From Candidatus Bathyanammoxibius amoris (GTDB taxonomy: Bacteria; Planctomycetota; Brocadiia; Brocadiales; Bathyanammoxibiaceae): DNA of 64,000 nt. Positions 16,909-26,483 of this stretch are shown piece by piece; the stretch's first letter is position 1, and every line of letters starts with the position of its first letter. The stretch is from NCBI GenBank assembly GCA_024451685.1, contig JAMXCW010000003.1:124001-188000 (forward strand), given 5' to 3'. The notes under the pieces are model-generated. The model was not told the DNA's origin and searched no databases. It was given only the letters and a program-made list of their open reading frames with translations. The translations under genes were made by a program, and so were the position numbers.

Positions 16909-17944
16909 CGCGTAATATGTCTTTATACAGGTCAAGATTTTCCAGTAGCACTCCTGTACCCCTGGCCACCGCCGTAAGCGGGTCGTCCGCAATGTGGACG
17001 GGTATGCCGGTCTCTTCCTGAAGTAGCCTGTCCATTCCCCTTAAAAGCGCTCCACCACCTGCCAGTACCATGCCGTGCTCCAGCAGGTCTGATGCCAGTT
17101 CCGGCGTGGTCTGTTCAAGAGTGGTCTTTACTGCCTCGATAATCTGGTCAAGGGGTTCGCTCAGTGCCTCTCTTATCTCCTCAGATGTGACCGTGACGGA
17201 TCTTGGAAGGCCCGCGATGAGGTCTCTGCCCCTTACGGCACCGGTGGTTTCGCCGTTTGTCGAATAGGCGGAGCCTATCCCCATCTTTATACTTTCTGCG
17301 GTGCGGTGGCCGATATCAAGGTTATGTTGCGAGCGCATGTATTTTATTATAGCCTCATCCATCTCGTCGCCCGCCACGCGCAGACTTACCTGGGTGAACA
17401 CGTCACCCAGGGAGATGACGGCCACCTCCGTCGTGCCCCCGCCAATGTCCACTATCATCTGGGCGGTGGGTTCACATATGGGAAGGTCGCAGCCTATTGC
17501 GGCCGCCTTCGGCTCACTGAGCAGGTACACGTCGCGTGCGCCTGAACGCTCCAGTGAGTTTACCACGGCACGTTTTTCAACGGCAGTTATCCCGGCGGGT
17601 ATTGCGACTATTACACGCGGCTTGATGCCCCACTTCCGCTTGTGTACCTTACGTATAAAAAACCGCAGCATGGCCTCGGTAAGGTCGAAGTCGGCAACGA
17701 CGCCGTCCTTCAGCGGACGTGTAACGGATATTGTGGAAGGGGCCTTCTCAAACATGGCCTTTGCGGTGTTTCCAACGGCCTTCCCGCCCAGCAGGATGTC
17801 ACTCGTCCCCGGTCTTACCGCCACCACGCTGGGTTCAAAAAGGACTACCCCCCGGCCGGGCATGCAAATGAGCGTATTCACCGTGCCGAGGTCTATGCCA
17901 ATGTCCGAACTCATGACTCCCATAAAGAAATGCATTGGATGCAT
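16889..17944 (-). CDS. mreB: Rod-shape-determining actin homologue MreB
   Basis: A 351-residue bacterial actin that forms membrane-bound filaments guiding the elongasome. Nucleotide-binding motifs are clear: DIGIDLGTVNTLI (phosphate 1), MIVDIGGGTTEVAVISLG (phosphate 2) and VLAGGGALLRGMDRLL (adenosine). The start at ATG 17944 is supported by a GAGGTGAG Shine-Dalgarno 4-5 nt upstream, although most MreB proteins begin about ten residues later (MSSDIGID). The extra N-terminus MHPMHFFMGV is hydrophobic and Met-rich and might serve as the membrane anchor seen as an amphipathic helix in many Gram-negative MreB proteins. First gene of the shape operon. Confidence 0.97.
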   Translation of the reverse strand: MHPMHFFMGVMSSDIGIDLGTVNTLICMPGRGVVLFEPSVVAVRPGTSDILLGGKAVGNTAKAMFEKAPSTISVTRPLKDGVVADFDLTEAMLRFFIRKVHKRKWGIKPRVIVAIPAGITAVEKRAVVNSLERSGARDVYLLSEPKAAAIGCDLPICEPTAQMIVDIGGGTTEVAVISLGDVFTQVSLRVAGDEMDEAIIKYMRSQHNLDIGHRTAESIKMGIGSAYSTNGETTGAVRGRDLIAGLPRSVTVTSEEIREALSEPLDQIIEAVKTTLEQTTPELASDLLEHGMVLAGGGALLRGMDRLLQEETGIPVHIADDPLTAVARGTGVLLENLDLYKDILRDENSEE

Positions 17945-18112
17945 AACTCACCTCGCAAAGCTCTGAGGATTGGGCGTCCAACTTATGGTAGCCAAGTTTT
18001 GCAGACATACCACATATTGACCAGTTACGCCAAAAAATTTTTCCTCAGAGTCTGCTACTCCTGCATATTTTTTTAGTATTCATTCGCCATTGCCCCTTCA
18101 CCTATACAGCGA

Positions 18113-18141
18113 AGTTTATATAAGAACAATACCCGTGTCAA
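18113..18141 (-). promoter_or_regulatory. Probable promoter of the mreBCD-mrdA-rodA operon
   Basis: On the minus strand a perfect TTGACA (18141-18136) and TAAACT (18118-18113) are 17 bp apart. The -35 overlaps the lnt stop codon. The predicted start near 18105 leaves a ~160-nt leader before mreB. Confidence 0.5.
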
Positions 18142-19742
18142 GCGTAAAATCGCTTAATTATAGGACCTAGCAAAAATCCAATGGAGACTGCCAGGCAGAT
18201 TTGCGCGAAGATGTCGCCGTGGATGGTGTACCAGCTTCTGTCTCCTCCGGGAGAGATGAGGATGTTTGCCTCCAGGACGCCCTCCACCTCCCTTCGTTTT
18301 CCTTTGTCGTGGATCAGGGTGTAGACGTCCCCGGTCGGGGCGACGAAGGCGGAGATGCCGGTATTGGCGGCACGGGCGACCCCTACACGGTTCTCTACGG
18401 CCCTGAAGACCATGATGGCCAGGTGCTGGTCCAGCTCAGGGCTGTCTTTGAACCAGGCGTCGTTGGTGATGTTTATCATGAAATCGGCCCCAAGCTGCCT
18501 GAACCGCCTTGCTATCTGGGGGACGGTATCCTCGTAGCAGATAAGTGTGGCAAATCTAAATTTTTTGCCGTCCCGGGTATTAATGGTGAAGAGGTGCCAG
18601 TTCTTTCCCGGTGTCAGCCCGGTCTGATAGGGAACCATCTTTTTGAGGAATGGGAAGTACTCCTTAAGGGGTGTGTACTCGCCGAACGGTACGAGATGGA
18701 GCTTGTCGTATCTCTCGGTAAGCCTACCCTGGGGATTATAAAGGAAGGCGCTGTTGTAAAATGTCTTTTCCTTGTAGGAGTACGTATCGGGGTCCAGTGA
18801 TATTCCTCCTACGAGGAGATATGCCTTGAGGACTTTTGCAAGTCCTGTAATCGAGGATTGGCTCAGGTAGTCTATCTCCCTGTCGAAGACCTTTGGGTCA
18901 ATATTTAAAAGTCCCGGGACCATGGTCTCGGGCCATACCACCAGGTCCGTGGAGCCCGCCTTTACAGTCCTCGAAAGAAGCAGATATTTGTTGAGATTCG
19001 CCTTCCTCTGCTCAAGCCGTTTATCCATCTTAAGGGATAGAGGGATGTTTCCCTGTACTACGCTGAGCCGGGGTCCTTCTTCTATGCCCAGGCCGGCAAG
19101 GCGAAACATCCCGTAGGACAGGGGCACGAGGGCGATGACGAAGGCAAGGGTTACCGGCATGTGCGGGGCCTTGCCGCGCGACCAGCGCATTATGCCCTCG
19201 GTGAAACACGCGTTAATGACCACCACCATAAATGACACCCCGTAGGCGCCCGTTATGTCGGATATCTGTATGATGGAGAGGTAGCTGTATTGTGTATGCG
19301 CGAGGAAGAGCCACGGAAAGCCTGTAAGGATACACCTCAAGTACTCCTGGGCGACCCAGAGAAATGGCGCGAAGACGAAGAAGGGGAGTCCAAGTGCCCG
19401 GTACAGGAAATTGCAGGCCGCGGCAAAGGCCACGAAATAGACCGCCTGGTAGAGACTCAGTGCCAGCCAGCCCGCACAAGTTACGTGGCTCAGCCAGTAC
19501 AAATTGTACAGAAAGAATACAGCCCCGACAAGAAATGAGGCGATTATCGGCGCTGAATCCCTTGAGCAGATGAGCAGAAACCATGGCACCAGGGCAATCC
19601 ATGCGAAGTGTCCCATGTCCGGCTCAGGGTATGAGAGGGATAGAAGGAAAACGGTAAGAACGACGGCGAGAAGGTCTTTCCAGCAAAAATACTTCCAATC
19701 CAGGCGATTGGCAGGTTCCTTGGGGAAGTCCTTGTTAGTCAC
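18138..19742 (-). CDS. lnt: Apolipoprotein N-acyltransferase Lnt
   Basis: A 534-residue inner-membrane enzyme that adds the third acyl chain to lipoproteins. About seven N-terminal helices (residues 24-215) precede a periplasmic nitrilase domain with the triad E272 (WPETMVPG), K347 (YDKLHLVPFGEYTP) and C402 (LICYEDTVP), corresponding to E267, K335 and C387 in E. coli. A final helix ends the protein. Several lipoproteins in this window are plausible substrates (the third pentapeptide protein, the DUF1254 protein, the TPR protein, the solute-binding protein). It lies 32 bp downstream of moeA and probably shares its transcript. Confidence 0.94.
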   Translation of the reverse strand: MTNKDFPKEPANRLDWKYFCWKDLLAVVLTVFLLSLSYPEPDMGHFAWIALVPWFLLICSRDSAPIIASFLVGAVFFLYNLYWLSHVTCAGWLALSLYQAVYFVAFAAACNFLYRALGLPFFVFAPFLWVAQEYLRCILTGFPWLFLAHTQYSYLSIIQISDITGAYGVSFMVVVINACFTEGIMRWSRGKAPHMPVTLAFVIALVPLSYGMFRLAGLGIEEGPRLSVVQGNIPLSLKMDKRLEQRKANLNKYLLLSRTVKAGSTDLVVWPETMVPGLLNIDPKVFDREIDYLSQSSITGLAKVLKAYLLVGGISLDPDTYSYKEKTFYNSAFLYNPQGRLTERYDKLHLVPFGEYTPLKEYFPFLKKMVPYQTGLTPGKNWHLFTINTRDGKKFRFATLICYEDTVPQIARRFRQLGADFMINITNDAWFKDSPELDQHLAIMVFRAVENRVGVARAANTGISAFVAPTGDVYTLIHDKGKRREVEGVLEANILISPGGDRSWYTIHGDIFAQICLAVSIGFLLGPIIKRFYA

Positions 19743-19774
19743 GGTCTTTCATTAGTTTGCTGAAAAAGCGGGGG

Positions 19775-20977
19775 CTAAAGTTCTCCTGTGACCATTACCT
19801 CGACCTCATCGCCTTGTGAAATTGACTCCGTTTCTTCCGGGACTATAAGAAAGGAGTTTCCCCTCGTCGTCCCCAGGAGGTCTGCCGAGCCATGCCACTC
19901 GACTGGGGCCACGTAAAACCTCCCGTCCTCCATTCTCAGATGGGCGGGTCTGTATTCGCGGCGCGTTCTCTTCCGGTACAGGGGCTTCTCCATCTGTGCC
20001 TTCAATATCGTCCGGCTAAGGTCTTCAAAGCCCATCATCTTCCGGATGGACGGCCTGACGAACAGCTCAAAATTCACGTAAGTGGCCACAGGGTTTCCGG
20101 GGAGTCCAAATACCATGGTGTTCTTGTTCTTCCCGAAAAGGATAGGTTTTCCAGGGCGAATGGCCACCTTGTGAAAAAATATGATAACGCCGGCGTCCAG
20201 AAGCGTGTCAGCCACTATGTCGTATTCTCCCATGGACACGCCGCCTGTAATAATTAAGATGTCATATTTAAGCCCCTTTTTTACCATGGGCAGCATCTTG
20301 TTTTTTATGTCTGACGTGGTTCCCAGGAACTTTACCCTGGCGAGGGCCTGACATATCTGGGCGGCCAGACTGTATCTGTTACTATCTCTAATCTGTCCGG
20401 CCTTTGGTTTTTGAGATATCTTTACCAGTTCGTCCCCGGTAGATATGATAGCCACCGTCGGGGGCGAAAAGACCTTGACCTTTTGCCTGCCGACCATTGC
20501 CAGCACGCCTATCTCCTGGGGCCTCAGTAGCTTACCTTTTTCCAGTACAGGTTTCCCCTTCTTAAAGTCCTCTCCCTTCTTGCATATGTTTGTCCCCTTC
20601 TTGACCCGCTTCATAATCATTACGCGTCCGTTTTTCAGTTCCTCCGTCTCTTCAACCTTTACGACGGCGTCGGCGCCGCGGGGCACGGCTGCGCCGGTCA
20701 TTATCTTTGAGGAGTGTCCCTTTCGCACGGTCTTCTTGGGTAAAGACCCGGCGGGTATGTTTTCGGCCACCTTAAGTTCCGCCCCGACCGAGGTGTTCTT
20801 GGCGATCACGGCGTAACCGTCCATGGCGGATTTGTTGAACGGCGGCATGTCTATGTCCGATAGGACGTCCTCTGCAAGGCAGAGGCCCATGGCGTCATTT
20901 ATGCCCACCTTTTTTGGCCCTAGCGTGCGGACGTTGTCCAGCACTATCTGATACGCCTCGTCAATTCCAATCATCAT
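19775..20977 (-). CDS. moeA: Molybdopterin molybdenumtransferase MoeA
   Basis: A 400-residue MoeA that inserts molybdate into adenylylated molybdopterin. Visible motifs are DMPPFNKSAMDGYAV (39-53), the GAAVPRGADAVVKVEE segment, STGDELV, the MPT-binding ITGGVSMGEYD and GLPGNPVATYVNF. The C-terminal domain IV is present. Molybdenum-cofactor genes are split in this window: MogA/MoaB-like and MOSC genes are at 48260-49282. MoeA starts a minus-strand transcript that probably includes lnt. Confidence 0.94.
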   Translation of the reverse strand: MMIGIDEAYQIVLDNVRTLGPKKVGINDAMGLCLAEDVLSDIDMPPFNKSAMDGYAVIAKNTSVGAELKVAENIPAGSLPKKTVRKGHSSKIMTGAAVPRGADAVVKVEETEELKNGRVMIMKRVKKGTNICKKGEDFKKGKPVLEKGKLLRPQEIGVLAMVGRQKVKVFSPPTVAIISTGDELVKISQKPKAGQIRDSNRYSLAAQICQALARVKFLGTTSDIKNKMLPMVKKGLKYDILIITGGVSMGEYDIVADTLLDAGVIIFFHKVAIRPGKPILFGKNKNTMVFGLPGNPVATYVNFELFVRPSIRKMMGFEDLSRTILKAQMEKPLYRKRTRREYRPAHLRMEDGRFYVAPVEWHGSADLLGTTRGNSFLIVPEETESISQGDEVEVMVTGEL

Positions 20978-21689
20978 TCATCTCCCCAATTTTTTAAGGA
21001 CAATAACGGACGTTCCAGATAATAGTTCCTGGGGGATTTTGTGTCAAGTACTATAGAGTCCTCAGCCTCCGGCACGACCCGCCCCTACCTACTGTGTAGT
21101 GGTCGAGCCTTCGGCCTCGAGGGCCTCAGCCCGAAGGCTTGCTCGACAATTATGGTAGACGTAGACAATGATCTTTACGGTCGTTGAGGTAGAGTAAACT
21201 CTGCCACTACAAATGTTACTGCCTGGGCCGTGTATTAATTTATCTCTGCCGGGCTAAAGTCGCGCCCTGGGTGGATCTGCCTATGGCATGACCCTGTCCC
21301 TATGTTGCCTTGGTCGTTTTACTCCCTCAGAATGACACAGGGTATTGGGCCAGCCCCGCCAGAGAGCCCATATAATGTATGATTAGTGCCCGAAAGTACT
21401 ACAAATACGGCTATCTCCGTAAATATTATAGAAATACTATTGCACTTTTTCGAAAATGAGGAAGAATCTATACAGAGAGATGTTCTAGCGGGACAATATC
21501 CTTGTGGAACATGACAACTACATGCATGAAGTATGAGTGTGTAATTCGGTGCTTCATGTCTTAAGCAGGCTTGTAGGAGCACTTAGAGGACGAGTGCGTC
21601 TTGGACAGTGTGTTAAGTCAATACTACACGCCTAATCACTCCCGGTATATAAGTTATGCTCGCAGCGGCACTTATTTGAGGGGGTCAGC
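20978..21689. other. 712-bp divergent intergenic region between moeA and the histidine kinase
   Basis: No credible coding sequence was found on either strand. The left half contains a degraded palindromic repeat (separate entry) next to phrases such as CGACCCGCCCCTACC that look like dispersed intergenic repeat remnants. The right end carries the leader of the histidine kinase, with GAGGGGG as ribosome-binding site at about 21678-21684. Promoters for both flanking genes must lie here but I could not place one with confidence. Confidence 0.5.
21102..21147. repeat. Imperfect palindromic repeat element
   Basis: GTCGAGC-CTTCGG on the left and CCGAAGGCTTGCTCGAC on the right pair as a long imperfect hairpin with a 3-4 nt bulge and a loop containing CCTCGAGGGCCTCAG. 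It resembles a REP-like dispersed element more than a terminator. Similar structured units occur near 26406 and 52684. Confidence 0.45.
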
Positions 21690-23612
21690 ATGGCTAATCC
21701 ACTCCGTTCAATAAAGGGTAGGCTGCTCATCTTCGGGCTCTGCATCTCCCTCATACCCATCGCCATAATCACGACGATATACTACCTCAGCGCCCGTAGT
21801 GTGGTAAAGAAGCAGACGCTTGACTGGCTGACGGCGGTTGCAGAGTCAAAGGAGGTTCACGTCCTGGAATTTATGAATGGAAGAAAGGGACGGGCTACAG
21901 ACTTTGCCTCCGACAGGTTTATAAGAAACAGTCTTGAGAAAATTAACCGTGGGGAATCACTTGAACATGATACAGCCATTGCCCTGAACAGATACCTCTT
22001 GCAGCATAAAAAACCACTAGACCCCTCTATCGAGGGGATAGAAATTGTGAACCTGGAAGGCATGGTTGTCATATCCGACCGTGAGGCGAATATTGGGCGG
22101 AACATACCCGAGATTGAGCGGCTTACACCCGGCGAGAATTTAGCATATATGCGAGTCATAGATAAAAACTACACTGAAACCCGCATGGGTTCGCCCCACC
22201 ACAGTAAGCTGCTGAATATGGATTCTGTATGTGCTGCTGCACCTATTACCTCGATGGAGAACGGTGAGCCATTGGGCGTCCTCATTAACCACTATAACTT
22301 AAAACTCCTGAATGAGATTGCAACCAACCGAGAGGGGATGGGTGAGACCGGCGAGGTATATCTGGTAAACAGCGATGGATTAATGATCACCGAGTCAAGG
22401 TTTATAGAAGATGCACTCTTTAAACAGGTGGTGGATACCGAGCCGGTTCGCAGGATTGCCGAGAGTGGCGAAGAAATGACCGGCGTCTATCCCGACTACA
22501 GGGGTGTGCCCATCGTTGGCGCCTCGATGTATCTACCAGAATACGGCTGGACGCTCCTGGCGGAGATTGACAAGGCGGAGGCCTTTGCGCCATTAAAGAG
22601 GCTGGGTTTAATCGCGATGATACTGGGTCTCGTCAGTGCCGCCGCGGTCATTGCTATAGGGATTATCTTTGCCGTGTCAGCGTCAAGACCCATCCGAAGA
22701 TTAACGGATGCGACCAGGAGATTTGCCGGTGGGGATCTCAAGAGTAGGGTCAAGATAACCCGCAGGGACGAGGTTGGTGAGTTGGCCGACAGTTTCAACG
22801 TCATGGCGAGAGGGCTTGAAGAGGAAATCACCGAGCACAAGAAGACAGAAGACAAATTGACAGAACACGCCATGAAGCTGGCCAAGGCAAACACCCGCCT
22901 AAAGGAACTCGACCAACTGAAGAGCATGTTTATCGCCTCGATGAGCCATGAACTCAGGACGCCTCTCAACTCCATAATCGGTTTTACCGGCGTCCTGCTG
23001 CAGGGCATGGTGGGAGAAATCAGTGAAAAGCAAAAAGACCATTTGAACAGGGTCAACAGGTCGGCAAAGCACCTGCTCGGATTGATTAACGACATTATCG
23101 ATATATCGAGGGTCGAGGCGGGGAAGGTCGAGGTTTTCATAGAAGAGTTTACCCTCGATGATGTCATCAAAGAGGCAGTCGAGAGTGTACAGCCCCAGAT
23201 AAAAGAAAAGGGATTGACTTTGGAGGTGAGTATTCCGCCGGGTGTGCTGTTGAAGACGGACAGGAAGAGGCTGCTGCAGTGCATCCTCAATTATCTGAGC
23301 AACGCGGTCAAATTCACAGAAGCGGGCACGGTTAGTATTGCTGCCCGGGAGATAGATGGAGAGGTGGAAATCTCGGTCAGTGACACCGGAATCGGCATCT
23401 CGGAGCAGGACCAGGCTAAACTGTTCAAGCCCTTTGTGCGCCTTGACTCGCATCTGCGCACCCGGACACTGGGCACGGGTCTGGGGCTTTATCTGACCCA
23501 GAAGCTTACAACGGAGGTGCTTGGAGGCACGGTCGCGGCACAGAGCCAGCCGGGAAAGGGGAGCACGTTTACACTGAGACTGCCTAAGGAACGAAGGCGG
23601 AAAAAGGCCTGA
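21690..23612 (+). CDS. Cache-HAMP sensor histidine kinase
   Basis: A 640-residue membrane kinase. The order is: helix 1 (about 11-31), an extracytoplasmic double-Cache-type sensor (about 35-290), helix 2 (about 308-331), HAMP (331-385), a coiled coil, HisKA with SMSHELRTPLNSIIGF (phosphoacceptor H420) and an HATPase_c domain (about 520-635). The N box (NYLSNAVKF), G1 (VSDTGIGIS) and G2 (GTGLGLYLTQKL) are all intact, so it should be active. It precedes a single-domain receiver by 28 bp and a receiver-GGDEF-EAL protein, probably forming one phosphorelay and cyclic-di-GMP output operon. The signal is unknown; Cache domains bind small organic ligands. Confidence 0.92.
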   Translation: MANPLRSIKGRLLIFGLCISLIPIAIITTIYYLSARSVVKKQTLDWLTAVAESKEVHVLEFMNGRKGRATDFASDRFIRNSLEKINRGESLEHDTAIALNRYLLQHKKPLDPSIEGIEIVNLEGMVVISDREANIGRNIPEIERLTPGENLAYMRVIDKNYTETRMGSPHHSKLLNMDSVCAAAPITSMENGEPLGVLINHYNLKLLNEIATNREGMGETGEVYLVNSDGLMITESRFIEDALFKQVVDTEPVRRIAESGEEMTGVYPDYRGVPIVGASMYLPEYGWTLLAEIDKAEAFAPLKRLGLIAMILGLVSAAAVIAIGIIFAVSASRPIRRLTDATRRFAGGDLKSRVKITRRDEVGELADSFNVMARGLEEEITEHKKTEDKLTEHAMKLAKANTRLKELDQLKSMFIASMSHELRTPLNSIIGFTGVLLQGMVGEISEKQKDHLNRVNRSAKHLLGLINDIIDISRVEAGKVEVFIEEFTLDDVIKEAVESVQPQIKEKGLTLEVSIPPGVLLKTDRKRLLQCILNYLSNAVKFTEAGTVSIAAREIDGEVEISVSDTGIGISEQDQAKLFKPFVRLDSHLRTRTLGTGLGLYLTQKLTTEVLGGTVAAQSQPGKGSTFTLRLPKERRRKKA

Positions 23613-23640
23613 CAATTTGTCAATATACAGGGGGTTGTAA

Positions 23641-24012
23641 ATGAAGACAGCATTGGTCATTGAAGACAATGTGGACAACATGGAGCTGATTAGCCTGATT
23701 CTGGAGAAGAACGGCTACAAGGTCCTCAAGGCAGAGACCGGGCAGCAGGGGTTTGACGTTGCGCTGGAGGCGCGGCCGGACTTTATCCTTCTGGACATCC
23801 AGCTCCCTGATATGGACGGGCTGGATGTCTTACGGAAGATACGCAGCTCGAAGATTGATAGCGGTATACGGGTGATTGCCATGACCTCCTATGCCATGGT
23901 CGGCGACCGTGAAAAGATGATGGCCGCGGGCTGTAACGGGTACATAGAAAAGCCCATTGACCCGGAAAAGGTTATCGGTCAAATCAGAGAGATTATTGGA
24001 GAGAAACCGTGA
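23641..24012 (+). CDS. Single-domain response regulator (CheY/DivK-like)
   Basis: A 123-residue stand-alone receiver domain. The phosphoacceptor is D52 (FILLDIQLPDMDG), with acidic residues E8-D9 at the Mg site, a T/S in VIAMTSYAM, and the conserved Lys in YIEKPIDPE. It has no output domain, so it likely acts by protein contact, as DivK or CheY do, or as an intermediate of a phosphorelay from the upstream kinase. Its stop overlaps the GTG start of the next gene by 4 nt, indicating translational coupling. Confidence 0.93.
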   Translation: MKTALVIEDNVDNMELISLILEKNGYKVLKAETGQQGFDVALEARPDFILLDIQLPDMDGLDVLRKIRSSKIDSGIRVIAMTSYAMVGDREKMMAAGCNGYIEKPIDPEKVIGQIREIIGEKP

Positions 24013-26348
24013 AGATTCTGATTGTTGAAGACGATGAAGACAGCCGGGTCCTGCTAGAAACTGCCTTTGAGGCGCAGGGATACACAGTGGAGAGCGCTGC
24101 TAACGGAAAACAGGCCCTGGAAATGGCCAGGCGCTCACGCCCGGACCTGATTATCTCGGATATCCTGATGCCTGAGATGGACGGCTTTGCGCTCTGCCAG
24201 GCGGTCAAGGACGATGAGCAGTTGAGAACGACCCCCTTTGTGTTCCATACGGCATCTTACGTAGGTTCCCAAGACGAAGAGTTAGCGATAAAGCTGGGAG
24301 CGTCACGGTTCATTGTAAAGACCGGGGAGACAGAGGAACTTCTTAAAGCAGTCAAGGAGGTATTTAAAGAATATAAGGAAGGGCGTCTTGAGGTTCCAGT
24401 CATACCCGCGGAGGCCAGGGAAGAATTGGAACGGATGCATAAAGAGGCGCTGATAAGGCAGCTTGACAAGAAAGTGCAGGAACTGGAGAAGGAGCGTGAC
24501 GCGCTGGATAAACGGAGACGCCTGGCGGTTTTGGGCGCAGATGTTGTCCGTGCACTTACCACGGGTATTACGTTGCAGTCGATGTTGCAGCGATGTGCCG
24601 AAGCTATGGTTCGGCACCTTGATGCGGCGTTTGCCCGTATCTGGACACTCGACAAAGAGAAAAACGTGCTGGAGCTTCAGGCCAGTGCGGGGATGTATAC
24701 CCACATAGACGGCCCTCATAGCCGCGTGCCTGTCGGTACACTCGAGATAGGCCTAATCGCCAAGGAAAGGAAACCACATCTGACCAACGATGTTATCAGT
24801 GACCCCCGTGTAAGTGACAAGGAATGGGCAAGGCGGGAGGGGATGGTTGCCTTTGCCGGTCATCCCCTGATTGTGGAAAACCAGTTGGTGGGGGTGATGG
24901 CAATGTTCGCCGTAAAGACGCTTGCGAAAGAAACCACCGAGGCGCTAGCATCAGTTGCGGATGAGATCGCTTTGGGCATCCAGCGCAAGCAGGCGGAAGA
25001 GACAATCCAACGAATGGCTTATTACGATACCCTGACCGGCCTGCCCAACCGTGTTTTGTTCTGTGAATACCTGAGTCAGAGAATAGCACAGGCCCAGGGC
25101 AAGAAGCAACAAATAGCCATTCTGTATATTTATCCGGGTCAACTTAGCAAGATATGCGAGTCGTTTGGACGCAAGGTTTGTGACTTTTTGTGCCAGACAC
25201 TAACTGAAAGAATAAAAGAAAGCGTGCGTGAGAAAGGCGGTGTTGCCCCTTCCGGTGGGGAAGAAGACACCAAAACTATAGGTCGTCTGCGTGAGCATGA
25301 ATTTGCTGTACTCCTGCCGCAAATTGCCAGCGCACAAGATGCCATGAAGGTGGCAAAGAAAGCCATCAAGGTATTCTCCAAGACCATTTTGTTGGATAGT
25401 CAGGAAGTCTCACTCCCCTGCCGTATCGGCATTAGTGTGTACCCTACAGACGGCAGCGACGAAGAGGCCCTGTTAAAAAATGCCGCTATTGCCATGTCCC
25501 ACGTCAAGGAGACGGGCAAGGGCGACTTTCAATTCTACTCGCCTAAAATGGGTGCCTTGGTTTCTGGCCGTATGGCATTGGAAGGCGACCTGCGTGGAGC
25601 TCTAGAACGGGAAGAGTTTGTGGTGCACTACCAGCCTCAGGTGGACCTCCGTACCGGGCAAGTCACAGGTATGGAAGCTCTGCTGCGCTGGCAGCATCCG
25701 AACCGGGGGATTGTCTCCCCGTTGGAGTTTATACCAATAGCAGAAGAAACCGGCCAGATTGTGCCTATCGGCGAATGGGTACTGCATACCGCCTGCGCGC
25801 AAAACAGGGCGTGGTACGATGCAGGGTTTCCGGCTATTCACGTTTCCGTCAACTTTTCCATGCATCAGTTTAAACAACAGGATGTAATAGGGATGGTTAC
25901 AAGGACGGTAAAAGAAACCGGGCTGGACCCCGGCCATCTTGAGATAGAGGTTACGGAGAGCGCCTTCATGAAGGGTATGGGTGTCACCGTTGCGGCACTC
26001 ACCGAATTAAACGAGATGGGGATAAGGATAGCAATAGATGATTTCGGCACGGGCTATTCGTCTCTGAGCTACCTGAAGAGTTTACCCGTGACAAAGCTAA
26101 AGATAGACAAGTCCTTTGTATGTGACCTTACGGCAAATCCAGATGATGACGCTCTAGTGACGGCGATTATCGCCATGGCGCACAGCCTGAACCTCAAGGT
26201 GATTGCCGAAGGTGTGGAAACGCGCGTGCAGCTTGAGTTTCTATGCTCACTCAAATGCGACGAGATGCAAGGTTACCTGTTCAGCAAACCCCTGCCCGCC
26301 GAAGAGGCTACAAAACTGTTGGCTGAGGGGAGGCGCCTTGAATTGTAA
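24009..26348 (+). CDS. Receiver-GAF-GGDEF(degenerate)-EAL response regulator, probable c-di-GMP phosphodiesterase
   Basis: A 779-residue protein starting at a GTG with GGAGAGAAACC upstream. Residues 1-125 are a receiver (phosphoacceptor D51 in LIISDILMPEMDG), ~170-325 a GAF domain, ~335-500 a GGDEF-fold domain and ~515-770 an EAL domain. The diguanylate cyclase active site reads LREHEF instead of GGDEF, so the cyclase should be dead and may only bind GTP or serve structurally. The EAL residues are intact: MEALLRW, the Asn in HVSVNFSMHQF, EIEVTES, IDDFGTGYSSL, KLKIDKSFV, VIAEGVE and the Gln in MQGYLFSKPLP. The output is therefore predicted to be cyclic-di-GMP hydrolysis controlled by phosphorylation and GAF ligand. 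Confidence 0.92.
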   Translation: MKILIVEDDEDSRVLLETAFEAQGYTVESAANGKQALEMARRSRPDLIISDILMPEMDGFALCQAVKDDEQLRTTPFVFHTASYVGSQDEELAIKLGASRFIVKTGETEELLKAVKEVFKEYKEGRLEVPVIPAEAREELERMHKEALIRQLDKKVQELEKERDALDKRRRLAVLGADVVRALTTGITLQSMLQRCAEAMVRHLDAAFARIWTLDKEKNVLELQASAGMYTHIDGPHSRVPVGTLEIGLIAKERKPHLTNDVISDPRVSDKEWARREGMVAFAGHPLIVENQLVGVMAMFAVKTLAKETTEALASVADEIALGIQRKQAEETIQRMAYYDTLTGLPNRVLFCEYLSQRIAQAQGKKQQIAILYIYPGQLSKICESFGRKVCDFLCQTLTERIKESVREKGGVAPSGGEEDTKTIGRLREHEFAVLLPQIASAQDAMKVAKKAIKVFSKTILLDSQEVSLPCRIGISVYPTDGSDEEALLKNAAIAMSHVKETGKGDFQFYSPKMGALVSGRMALEGDLRGALEREEFVVHYQPQVDLRTGQVTGMEALLRWQHPNRGIVSPLEFIPIAEETGQIVPIGEWVLHTACAQNRAWYDAGFPAIHVSVNFSMHQFKQQDVIGMVTRTVKETGLDPGHLEIEVTESAFMKGMGVTVAALTELNEMGIRIAIDDFGTGYSSLSYLKSLPVTKLKIDKSFVCDLTANPDDDALVTAIIAMAHSLNLKVIAEGVETRVQLEFLCSLKCDEMQGYLFSKPLPAEEATKLLAEGRRLEL

Positions 26349-26405
26349 GGCAATGAAAAGGCGCTTGTCTTTAACAGGGGGGCAAAAGGGAAGGTGCTGC
26401 AGTAA

Positions 26406-26450
26406 GGCAGTTTGCTGCCACGATTACATGCGGGCAAGCTCGCACGCTAC
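26406..26450. repeat. Pair of short palindromes ending in CACGCTAC
   Basis: GGCAG-TTTG-CTGCC (26406-26419) is followed by TGCGGGC-AA-GCTCGCA (26429-26444, one wobble) and then CGCTACATTCC. The same CACGCTACAT tail follows a palindrome at 52684-52701, which suggests a dispersed repeat family. It lies between the converging GGDEF-EAL gene and hslU and could also serve as a transcription stop. Confidence 0.4.
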
Positions 26451-26483
26451 ATTCCCTTCCGCATCGAAGGGGCAGAGGGTTCT

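Noticed and set aside
21319-21582. Minus-strand 87-residue frame in the moeA-kinase gap.
   Set aside because: No ribosome-binding site, composition unlike neighbours and no recognisable motif.
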